From: Heliocidaris tuberculata
Lineage: Eukaryota; Echinodermata; Echinoidea; Camarodonta; Echinometridae
DNA: 64,000 nucleotides
Assembly: GCA_025618425.1 (NCBI GenBank)
Contig: CM046842.1
Location: 25,331,562-25,395,561, forward strand
Direction of reading: 5' to 3'
This document shows, in pieces, positions 55,175 through 64,000 of this stretch (its first letter is position 1; every line of letters starts with the position of its first letter). Under the pieces are notes generated by a model. That model was given only the letters and a program-made list of their open reading frames with translations. It ran no database searches and had not been told where the DNA came from. The position numbers and the translations under genes are program-made.

Positions 55175-55440
55175 TTTTCTGCTCGAAAAGGGGGGCACAT
55201 CGCAAATAGGGGGGCACATTGCATTGTTTTCCCTCAAAAGGGGGGCACGGGCCGGATTGCCCCCCTCCGCCACTGCAGTGCAGTATTGCGTCCAAATAAT
55301 TGAAAAGCAGTCCGGACGTCGAAATAACTTTCCGCCTAAAAAACAGTTGCTACGATCCGTTATCTTTCTCTCAATTTTGCTGTAAAACGTCAGAGCTTTC
55401 GCGCTTCGCGCGGGAGGGGGATGGGGAACCTACACCCACC
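54225..55440 (+). repeat. ~175-bp tandem array, five units, interrupted by a hAT-type element
   Basis: Unit: GCCGTTATCTTTCTCTCAAA, TTGCTAAAACGTC, TTTCGCGCTTCGCGCGGGA, AGGGGGAAACTCC, CACCCCTGTTACATACAGTG, CAGTATTGCGTCCAAATAA, AAGCAGTC, GGCGTCGAACTATAACTTTC, CGCCTAAAAAA. Unit starts near 54247, 54430, 54605 (shortened), 54777 and 55353. The same unit occurs inverted at 21316-21530. Confidence 0.85.
54883..55275. mobile_element. 393-bp hAT-type element with 8-bp target duplication
   Basis: Ends CAGGGGCGGATCCAGG and CCTCCGCCACTG; target duplication CAGTGCAG at 54875-54882 and 55276-55283, and neighbouring tandem units show the uninterrupted sequence ACAGTGCAGTATTGCG. Interior carries the G-tract module of 4560-5690 with a 33-bp G run at 55008-55040, GGGGGGCACA blocks and a 32-bp A run. 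Confidence 0.9.
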
Positions 55441-55579
55441 CCCTGGGGAGCACGCTTCGCGTGCCCAAAACCGCCCCCTAAAATGAAATCCTGGCTATGC
55501 CGTTGGATCCTTCACGTCTGCCCCCCCCCCCCTGTTGAAAAATCCTGGCTACGCCTATGCCGGTAGCCGGTGTGCCGCC

Positions 55580-56040
55580 GGTCCATCGTTTGCATTGCAA
55601 AATCACTTTGAAATACATGGCATCATAATTGTCATATATCACATATCACACACACAGAGAAAAAGAGTTAAAGAAAAACGGCAGTGGCCATAAAAAAAGG
55701 ATCCATAAATGTCACATTTTTAGCGATACATTTGGCGTTCCCACTACGAAAAGTAGAAAATTTTGAAAATATGCCTTTCTCAAGCGTGTTATTAAGCTGG
55801 TTTTGAAAAATAAGCTGAATTTCAAGAAATTTTCAATTTTAGATCGGGATTTTTCATGTGTCGCAAGCTCAAAAGTGTCCGATCGCTAGTTGCAGTCGTC
55901 GATATTCAGTGTGTGTGACACACACCGCGGCGAAAGTTCCGTGTGAATAGTAATGCCAGTGTTAGATATCTCTGCACTGGTTTGCGCCGGATCGCACGCG
56001 AGCTCTGGCGTGGGACTGTTGCTCTGGCTGATGGGATTTT
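55580..56040 (+). repeat. dispersed repeat segment, paralogous to 13540-14160
   Basis: Shares ATAAATGTCACATTTTTAGC, TTTAGATCGGGATTTTTC, GCTCAAAAGTGTCCGATCGC and GAGCTCTGGCGTGGGACTG with the other copy. After it, TTGGATTTTGTCTTAAGTG (56081-56099) also occurs at 19890-19909. Confidence 0.6.
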
Positions 56041-56139
56041 GCTCAGCTCGTGCACACACGTAAAGAGTAAAGAGTTCTAAAATTGGATTTTGTCTTAAGT
56101 GTCTGCAGACCACAGCATCTACTCTAGCTTTCTTTCACA

Positions 56140-56230
56140 AAAAAAAAAATAATAATAATAATAATAAAAGAAAAAAATATGTATATATATATATATTATA
56201 TATATATAAACATATCTTTATATATATTAC
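56140..56230. repeat. AAT and TA microsatellites
   Basis: ATAATAATA run followed by A-rich and (TA)n sequence. Confidence 0.9.
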
Positions 56231-57100
56231 GCTAAGGATTTGGGGCCTTTTCTTTTGTTTGAATAGGCACCTCCCCTGGCTCTTTAGGTCCCCATCTTTT
56301 GGTACCCACGGGCGGGGAATAGTCCCCAGATGGTTGGGAGGCACTTTTTAAGTGCTGAAGTGCCGTCCATATTTCATAAATTCATTTTTAAACATTGAAT
56401 TTCCGGAGGGAGTAATATTTCTGTCGATGGAACAGCTCACTGTCGTAGCACGGAAAAAATACCTTCTGTTATGCCCCCAAACCATACTGATTACCTGTGA
56501 AGGGGAGAAACTTCATTGGTGTATTGCCAAAGAGCAACGTGACGTATTCTCCAAGGCCATATATCCGCATGTGTATTGGCTTCAGTGTATACAACACACG
56601 TGTTAACTGTTGTAGTATTTGTAGCTTCATGGTTACATAACAGTTTAGTGCGTGTGTAACTCTATGGTTTCACGGCGTGGGGCGGGGGGGGGGGGGGGGA
56701 TGGGGTGGTGGGTGCGGGGGGGACATGTCTCATTGAAGCCGGTACACGTACATGAAAACGGATAAAAGGGTACCTTTTCAACAATAAGCGCATAACCCGG
56801 ATTACGCGTTTAGGGTATCAAAAAAAGCAAAAATCAAGAAAAAGGGTAGCAAATTCAGAGATGATAGATAAGCGGAAGGGGGGGGGGGCGGGGATATAGT
56901 TCGGTAGTGTGTTCCAAAGTAGGTTAAATTTCTTTTACGGTTCCTTTTTGGCTAAAAAGAGGTCTATGATGATGTAATCCTCAAATAGGATGTAAAATAC
57001 CTTAAGCAAGATATAAAATCGCCGTTAATAATGGTATAAAAATCAGAGATAGACGGGTTTCCCTGTTTAGAGTATCAAAATCTGCTCCTACTGCAATCTG
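56231..57100. other. no gene recognised; G-rich tracts
   Basis: Contains G runs near 56683-56723 and 56879-56892 and CATATATCCGCATG-type unique sequence. An 84-codon frame at 56352-56603 has no recognisable domain. Confidence 0.4.
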
Positions 57101-57109
57101 CTTTTTAAT

Positions 57110-57850
57110 TCAGCAAGTGATTTACGCGGATGATGTACAGGTCTCTATGAGACATCCGGGGGGTAGGGGCGGTTGTCGCGATCGATTCGGATCGATTCTG
57201 GTGCCCGTAAACTTTTCTGCCTTTTATTTGTGAAAATTCGGCTCCTTTGGAAGTTTGATTTATGTAAGCATTGCATTACTTTATAAATTGAACTTTCAAC
57301 AGGTTTTTTTTTTATTTGTTAGTTTGTTGGTGTTTTTTTTTTTTGGGGGGGGGCTGTTTCTTAGTTGAACTTAATTCTTTCTGTGATAAAATTGTTGTTT
57401 TTTTTTGTTGTTGTTGTTTTTTTTTTGTGGGGGTTGATGTTCGATGAGACAGGGTGAAGCCGGGAGGAACATGTAACTGTTAGATGTATTACGCGGATGA
57501 TGTACAGGCCTCAATGAAACATCGTGGGGGGGGGGGGGGGGGTCGTCGCGATCCATTCGAATCGATTCAGGTGCCTGTAACCTTTTCTGCCTTTTATTTG
57601 TGAAAATTCGGCTCCTTTGTAAGTTTGATTTTTGTAAGTATTCCATTACTTTATAAATTGAACTTTCAAGGTTTTTTGTTTGTTGGTGTGTTGTTGTTTT
57701 TTTTTTTTTTTGGGGGGGGGGGCTGTTTCTTAGTTGAACTTAATTTTTTCTGTGATACAATTGTTTTGTTTGTTTGGTTTTTTTTGTGGGGGTTGATGTT
57801 CAATGAGACAGGGTGAAGCCGGGAGGAACATGTAAGTGTTAGATGTAAAA
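57110..57850 (+). repeat. ~370-bp tandem duplication, two units
   Basis: Blocks GATGATGTACAGG, GAGACATC/GAAACATC, a G run, GTCGCGATC, TGCCTTTTATTTGTGAAAAT, GAACTTTCAA, GGGCTGTTTCTTAGTTGAAC, GTGGGGGTTGATGTTC and GGGTGAAGCCGGGAGGAAC occur twice, 370 bp apart. G, T and TTG runs differ in length between the units. Confidence 0.9.
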
Positions 57851-58682
57851 AAAAAAAAAAGGGGGGGGGATTTCGGCCACTTCATATTTTAGGACTCTTT
57901 ATTTCACTTAGGAATATCGGTTGCCACGGTGTAAAGAAGGAGCCCCCCCCCCCCCCAACCAAAATTTCCTTCGAAAATATTTCCACTATGATATGAATAC
58001 GTATAGGATACTAACCCTCGCGCTGGGGGTGACGGGAGGCCGATGGGGTGGGGGAGGGGGTACGGTAGGGAAAGGTCAATCCGTCGGTCCTCCCAAGACT
58101 TATAAGGGGGCCATAATCCCCCTGAAAAGAAAATGACAATAAATTCTTCTTTTTTTCTTCTAATTTTTGCATCCTTTACAAGGGACGTATGCATGTTGTT
58201 TTTATGGTCTTAATTTCTCTGAGTATTAAACCACAGAAACATGGCAAGATCAAATCGCTCACTCTAGCTCTATTCATGGATATACTATTCGAACATAATT
58301 ATATCCATGCTCTGTGTGCGAGAATCCCGCCCAGGTGTAAATCAGATCGTGTGTCATCCACAGGCCACAGGGCCGACGTAACATTAATAAATATTATTAT
58401 TCAGTCATTCATAAAGTAAAACAATCGTCATTTAGTCTTCATCAAGATGAAAATGTATTTTCTTCAGAACTCATGCAAGATTTGGATAAATAACATATAC
58501 ATGTTGTAAATATTTCTTGGTAAAAAAAATAACACATTATAACCCGACTTTTTTCTTTATTCACTTGATTATTGGGACAAATATACGGTACTGAGATTAA
58601 TCATAAACACAGCTAGCGCCCGTGGATGATATGTCCACGGGCTGCTTCAGCTAGTATATATATATATATATATATATTACGC
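57851..58682. other. no gene recognised
   Basis: A run and G run at 57847-57869, C run at 57943-57956, (TA)n at 58656-58677. Frames seen here lack family similarity. Confidence 0.4.
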
Positions 58683-58935
58683 CTGCAGATCTTTTACGAG
58701 CAATCGCCTCCTATAAAGAACTTTATCTCTCTGAACCCCTTTATCTGTCTCTATTTTCATTCCTGTGTTTCCATAGTGTTTTTAGGCAATAAAAGTTTAA
58801 CGATGAAAGTAGTAAAACTCGACAAAATATATTAATATAGTCGCATATAGATAAATGCTACTTTAGCTGAGTCCACTATTTTAGCCCATCGATAATTGTC
58901 ATATTCTTTTATAATATCGATCCAGATGAAAGTCT
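58683..58935 (+). repeat. paralog of 52915-53800 with near-empty insertion site
   Basis: GATCTTTTACGAGCAATCGC...TTAACGATGAAAGTAG...GCTGAGTCCACTATTTTAGC then CATCGATAATTGTC. Where the other copy has TTAA, a 602-bp element and TTAA, this copy has TTTTAGCC, so it never received the insertion (or lost it with a one-base change). Confidence 0.85.
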
Positions 58936-59117
58936 CAATGAAAAATCATGTAGGCCTAAAAACATATTGCATAACGATTGAAAACAATAATACACCCAAA
59001 TAATACCGAGAAACCACAATACATTAGAAAACAATGAAAATAAATACAAGGGTTTTCTTCAAAGTATGGCAAGATTTCACAAAAATTGATTTGTAACATT
59101 CCCCCCCCAAAAAAAAA

Positions 59118-59148
<31 letters not shown>

Positions 59149-59742
59149 AAAAAAATTAACTCTTCATGTAATTAGCTTCATTTATGCAATCATTACTCAG
59201 AAATAAGAAAAATATTTGGCCCTTACAAAATGGAGTTTAATTCCCAAACATTCTACATACATTTCATTTCAGTTCCTGAATTATTCTACATCCATATCAT
59301 TTTAGTGCCAGAACATGCTACATCCATACGAAAATTTCCTTTTACCGGGAAGTGACAAATCACAGAGCAGCATAATAAGAAGGGATGACTGCGCAATGAC
59401 CTTCACATTTACACACGATGGAGGGGTGTGTAATTTATGTAGGATCAAATTTAGAGTCCAAAACATTCTCCCTATTCAGATCTTTAATGGTAATTCATCT
59501 TTTTTTTTCTAGCTATCCAGGCACCTGTATTGAGTTTTCAATAGGATGGTATTATCATCTCATTAGACTGAAGGGTGCGTTTATAGGTAAATAGCGAAGC
59601 CAGAATCAGCATTTTAAAACACAGTTTTGAAACGCAGTTTAACGGTACCCTGTTTATAACCCTGTTTTTCATTCAAATTTTTACTCTGCCCAAGCTGTTT
59701 GTGAGTTTGCAAGTGTTTTAAAACGTTTTTTTTTTTTTACCC
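58936..59742. other. no gene recognised
   Basis: AT-rich; AATAAATAAATAA run at 59120-59150. ATTCTACAT..TCATTT..AGTTCC-type repeats near 59245-59320 are imperfect. Nothing else is supported. Confidence 0.4.
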
Positions 59743-59746
59743 TTAA

Positions 59747-60153
59747 CCCTTTCAAGACAATTTACCACATTTTGTGGTTTAGATCAATAACTTTTGATTG
59801 AGAGCCTTAAAAAATGTACCAGATGCATGAGTAGAAAGAGCAAAAATTTCTGCTCATACTATGTCCATTTTTGTTGCATAACCATATTGCGTTTGATGCC
59901 AGGAATTTTAAAAATGAGAATAAGCTTTAAAATCCTTAAATTGGCAACACATTGAAAGGTTCAAAATTATTGTTTTTCATCAAAATTGGCAATTCTTTCA
60001 ACTATTTAACAAATTTCTAACCATGTATATTGTTTTCAAAGACATTACACTTTATTTGAACCATGTAGCAAAAAGAGATAAATATTATCGTTGCCAATTT
60101 GAAGAACAAAATGTGATCAATTTAGCCCTTAAATAATTCCTGTCCTGAAAGGG
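59747..60153 (+). mobile_element. 407-bp TTAA-type MITE, copy 3
   Basis: Ends CCCTTTCAAGACA and TGTCCTGAAAGGG, TTAA at 59743-59746 and 60154-60157. Same internal order as the copies at 17690 and 29085. Confidence 0.9.
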
Positions 60154-60561
60154 TTAAGGCCCATGCACCAAATTTCATCAGAAGTAAGAGATTTAAGTGT
60201 ACATTACAAAAATATAAAAACTGACGCAAATTTCCATCGGGTACAGGGGTGTTACACGCCCCTGAAAAAAAACCCCATCAAAGTGCCCCTAAACCAAACT
60301 TTGCTGCCCAAAAGGCTCTGGATGTAGAGAAAAGACATTTTTTTGCATTATAACGTTAATAACTAGAAAGTGTGTGTTTCAGTTCAGGTCAAATTTACAC
60401 AGTACAATCTGGAGTATTGTAACTTTCTTAGGGTCCAATTTGGTGTCAAATGATAATTTTTCTAAAAAAAAGGTATTCAATTGTAAAAATTGTATTGCTT
60501 TCTTGAAAGTATTCGAATGATTTTGTGAAGATCATGTAAACATCTTCCATTGTCCATGAGC

Positions 60562-60632
60562 GCCATCGGGCATTTTTCGCCTCACGAAGACAATATGAAG
60601 GAAACAAGAAGAGGCGAAAAATGCCCGATGGC
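60562..60632. repeat. perfect 22-bp inverted repeat
   Basis: GCCATCGGGCATTTTTCGCC TC (60562-60583) and GAGGCGAAAAATGCCCGATG GC (60611-60632), loop 27 bp. GCCCGATGG occurs again at 60849-60857. Confidence 0.9.
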
Positions 60633-60984
60633 ACCGATGATCACACGAAGTAAAGACGAAGATGACACGATTTGAAGAGATGCCCTCATGATGGCAATAC
60701 GAAGGGCAAAATGGACACACGAATTCACAACGAAAATGAACCTTCGCAAGGTCTTCGGGCAATTTTTTCGCATGCCAAAGATTTTGCCACTGCTCACGAA
60801 ATTGCTACCGGAGCCTGAAATACTCCACTGGCGGTCATACGATGAATGGCCCGATGGTTATACGATCAGAGCCGAATTTGAACATTTCCTTTATCGTGTG
60901 TCCATCTTTGCCCGACTTCGGGACAATGTGACGCCTGCATAATGCACCGGCGTAAATTCAATTTACGCAGTGGGGTATGATCGC

Positions 60985-62320
60985 AACATTGAGGGGAAAT
61001 TTCCAAAGTTTAGGGGCACCGATAAGGGCTATTTCTGGAAAAAAAGGGGCACCTACAACGGGAAAAATATACAATCTCTAAACATTGTCATATATACACT
61101 ACATTGTGATTACATTTATAAGGATTTCAATTATGTTTCTCTCTTACATGCTCTAATATAATTTACTTAAGCATCAAAGTTTGGTTGGGTTTGATGACCT
61201 ACATATTAATGTGCAAGCGAGCAATTTTTTAAAGATCTGTGAGGCTGCATGGTGATCAACAACATTTTATAAAGAGGGGAAAAAAATGATGAAAGGTGTT
61301 TAAACACAGTCTCGGCATGAGAGACTGAAAAGACCTCTAATAAGGAACATATAACTATATCAAATATAAATGTGAGCGAGCGTAGCGAGCAAGCCTTGAC
61401 GAAATTAAAGTAAAGTTGCTCTAAATCGCTATAAATTAGGGGCACAAATTATGGAGCAAGAAAAATGGAGCCCTTATCAAGAACGATAATGGCACTTATC
61501 AAAAAAGAAAAGGGCAGGAGTATGTCATATCAAAAAGAGCAATTATCAGAGGATGAAACATGTGGTATTTGTCGCACATGAATATTGGCACTTTATACCA
61601 GAGGTAAAAAGGGCACTTATGAGAATGGAAAAGGGGTGTTTTTGTTGTTTGTTTTTGTTTGTTTTTGTTTTTGTTTTTGTTTTTTTTTATAAAGGAAGAG
61701 GGGCTCTTATCAGAAGGAACTGTACTTCTTAGAAAGAAAAGGAGCCCGTTTGAAAATGAATTAAGGAAAACTTATCAGAGGTGTAACGGGGCACTCATCG
61801 GAGATGTCAAGTGTCATTTAACAGAAGGCGGTAGGGGCACTTGTCGAATTAGAACGGGCACCTCTCCAATTTGAATAGAGGATATGGCCACAGGTAAAGA
61901 TGCACTTATCAGACGGAAAGGGGGTAATTGTTGTATCTGAAAAGTGAGAATGGAATAAAGGCAGTTTTTGAAAGAGATCAATACATTAGGTACATTTGAT
62001 GCATATGATTTAAAAGGGAATTGTCGAAGGAAAGATTTTATTAGTTTTATGAGATATGAAAAGGGAAGAGGCTCGTTTTTAGAAATAAAATAAAGGGAGC
62101 ACTTATCAGAAAAAATAGGGGCAATTATAAGATTGGTAAAGAGGAGCGTATTATAATATAAAGGAGACTTATAAAAGGGCCACCTCTCATTTTGATAGGC
62201 CTCTGACAATTATCAATGGTAATAAAATCAAATTTTAAGAATGTGGAACGGGAATATAAAGGAAAGGGAGCACCTATCTAAAGTAATATATGTAAAAGGG
62301 GGAACTTCTAGGATACCCAA
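60985..62320 (+). repeat. degenerate repeat array, consensus about GGGGCACTTATCAGAA
   Basis: More than twenty variants spaced about 30-50 bp: GGCACTTATCAAAAAAG, GGGCACTTATGAGAATGG, GGGGCTCTTATCAGAAGG, GCACTTATCAGACGG, GAGCACTTATCAGAAAA, GGGCAATTATAAGA and others, each followed by an AAAAGG-type purine run. An interruption lies near 61110-61430. Confidence 0.75.
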
Positions 62321-63277
62321 ATTCCTGAAATACTGGAGACACTGTACCCCCCCCCCCACCCCCAGCGCCTGATTTTAAATAATCCTAAAATTTCTCTGAA
62401 GAGTCGATTCGTCATTCTGAATCCTGAAAGAAGACTCATGAACTAGTAGAAGATGTTATAGATAGACTGTCATTTGAGAGAATGCTGTACAGTCCAGAGA
62501 AGTCTCGTGAAAATAACTGAACTTGTTTTCTACACTTTGTTATAATACCATGCTTTATTAGGCCTAGATTTTGCATTAACTGTGCATTAAAGAGGCGGGG
62601 ATGTAATGCCCATTTGTACCAATGGAAAACATGTTAGTAATGGACATGGATGAGAGATTTCGATATATAAAATCGGAAATATCGGGACATTCAGATCATA
62701 TCTTCAGCATTTTAACTGCATTTTATAGGAATTCTCAATACAATAACAGTCTTTTCTATTGATTTTATCAATTTTATCAATTACTAGAAATAATTTCTTC
62801 CTTGAAAATTAGGGGGGATTTTTTTTAACGTGTCTACTCAAAAAAGTAGGGGGGGGGGCTCTGCAGCCCCCAGCCCCCCCCCCCCCCCCCCGGATCCGCG
62901 GCCCATGCGATGGGTATGTTTACATAATCCTGATATAATATCATTTGACTACTTTAGAGAAAGCGATACGAAATTCACAATTTGAAAACTTATTATTAAA
63001 ATGATCATTTGACACAATTGCTAATTAACAATACTAAAGATTATACTATGTAAATTTGACATGAATTGAATGACAAACTTTGGAGTTATTAAGGTTGCAA
63101 TGCCTAAAAATGTGTTTTCTCTACATCCAGAGCATTTGGGGCAGTAAAGCTTTGTTTAGGGGCAATTTGGTGTTTTTCGGGGGCGTGTTACACCCTCTTC
63201 CCGATGGAAATTTTGGTCAATTTTTGTGTTTAGATAATGTAGAGTCATACACCTTCCTTCTGACAGAGTTTGGCGCA

Positions 63278-64000
63278 TATGTTAGATGAGTTGAATTCAA
63301 CCCGACTTCGGGGCCATTTTGGGGGTCTCTAAGGGCCCAACCCGGCGGCTTCGTCCGAGCCGACAAGCTTTTGTGAATGACATGCATGGCCTAAGTAACT
63401 TTAAGGGGTTATATGTAAAATGGGGGGGGGGGTGCTATTTCGGGAAGGCTCCCAGACTATGAATGAAATACGCTGATTCTGGTCTGGAAAAAAAAGAGCT
63501 ATAAAAGCACCCTTAGATGAATTTTGCTCGGAACTTAGTTTTATGGAAGTAGCGCGTTTTGGATCTAAACTGTTCATTTGTGTGCTAACCCGGTGAGAGG
63601 CAGGCTATTGAAGTATCGCAATCGGTCCGGTCCATGTATTTATTGTTGTCCTGCATCCCCGAAAATGGACTGATTCTTGCCAGATTGGTGGCTTTGGTTC
63701 CCGGTGGGCATTTAACCCTTAGAGCTTCTTCAGTACCTCTTGTTCCTGTGTAATAAGAGAATATGTTAACCCATTATAGCAGTTCATAGTTATAGTAATC
63801 AGCTTTTCTTCCTCAAATTGGCACTAATATCCTTTTTTTTCACTCCTGCATAGTTTTTAAAATACAAATATTTTGAATGACACGGTGGAAAGTAGCATTA
63901 CTAAGGTAAAAGAAATGATTGCCAATTTGTACACGAAAATAGTGATTTTACACCGCGTTGACAATATCGAGACTTTTATGACTATTTTTATTTAAGTCGT
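63278..64000. other. no gene recognised; right edge resembles intron 8 of the TRPA-like gene
   Basis: G run at 63422-63432. From about 63770 (CCTCAAATTGGCACTAATAT, CTGCATAGTTTTTAAAA, TTGTACACGAAAATAGTGAT, TTACACCGCGTTGACAATAT) it matches 35905-36080 in the same orientation. Confidence 0.6.

Larger units (their letters stand above)
54090..56127. mobile_element. possible 2-kb composite element with CTAGAGTAGATGCTG inverted ends
   Basis: CTAGAGTAGATGCTG at 54090-54104 is found inverted at 56111-56127 (CAGCATCTACTCTAG). Between them lie the ~175-bp tandem array, a hAT-type element and the segment paralogous to 13540-14160. The ends may bound the whole composite, but target duplication was not resolved. 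Confidence 0.45.
60163..63277. mobile_element. ~3.1-kb old element with ~270-bp inverted ends
   Basis: Left arm about 60163-60440 and right arm about 63005-63277 are inverted copies with roughly a quarter of positions changed (for example TTTTCTCTACATCCAGAGC on the right against GCTCTGGATGTAGAGAAAAG on the left; CCCGATGGAAATTT against AAATTTCCATCGGG). Interior has a palindrome, degenerate GGGGCACTTATCAGA repeats, and no transposase frame. Confidence 0.75.

Noticed and set aside
58189..58419. 76-codon frame considered as a possible downstream TRPA exon
   Set aside because: No suitable acceptor phase, no TRPA motif and no membrane helix pattern.
60688..60942. 84-codon frame MMAIRRAKWTHEFTTK...
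   Set aside because: Lies inside a transposon-like element next to a palindrome, with no recognised domain and overlapping frames on the other strand.

Overview
The window looks like nuclear DNA of a marine invertebrate deuterostome, most likely an echinoderm. The evidence is circumstantial. The DNA is AT-rich, genes are broken into short exons with GT-AG introns, 10-33 bp G or C homopolymers are frequent, and it is packed with MITE-like, hAT-type, TTAA-type and LINE elements. There is no operon structure and no prokaryotic or organelle gene. Species cannot be fixed from the sequence alone.

Layout. 1-1420 is intergenic, with a perfect 40-bp inverted repeat. A ~5-kb segment (1421-6473) recurs in the same orientation at 7317-12338. 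Each copy carries the same small spliced unit (42-residue reading frame kept in both) and an array of long G tracts. A CpG-containing block with a YY1-like AAGATGGCGG site lies at the end of each copy. 12.3-25 kb is mobile-element territory: a decayed LINE (15.04-19.87 kb, endonuclease, reverse transcriptase and C-terminal zinc knuckle) split by a TTAA-type MITE, several G-tract elements and foldback elements.

25.79-43.97 kb (+) holds the best gene: 13 exons whose phases join without a break into 685 residues. They form an acidic N-terminus, about a dozen ankyrin repeats and a final W...TPMRKLIKCMP segment. This is the pattern of the cytoplasmic half of a TRPA-type cation channel. The channel half was not found in the remaining 20 kb, so the gene leaves the window, has a very long intron, or is truncated. 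Its introns carry at least ten transposon insertions, one starting 6 bp after a splice donor, plus a duplicated exon fragment in intron 5.

43.97-64 kb is mostly repeats. A second gene on the minus strand (52.36-49.68 kb) has three phase-compatible exons coding an EGF-like module followed by a complete FAMeT-type (farnesoic acid O-methyltransferase-like, Methyltransf_FA) domain and a stop that overlaps AATAAA. Around it lie a TA-type palindromic MITE, a MITE with a telomere-like core, a seven-copy palindromic motif array, a TTAA-flanked 602-bp element with a paralogous near-empty site at 58.88 kb, a ~175-bp tandem array split by a hAT-type element with 8-bp target duplication, a 370-bp tandem duplication and a ~3.1-kb element with ~270-bp inverted ends.

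The two genes show no evident functional link. The most useful content is the TRPA-like gene model, the FAMeT gene model, and several datable, precisely bounded insertions. No convincing new defence or catalytic system was seen.
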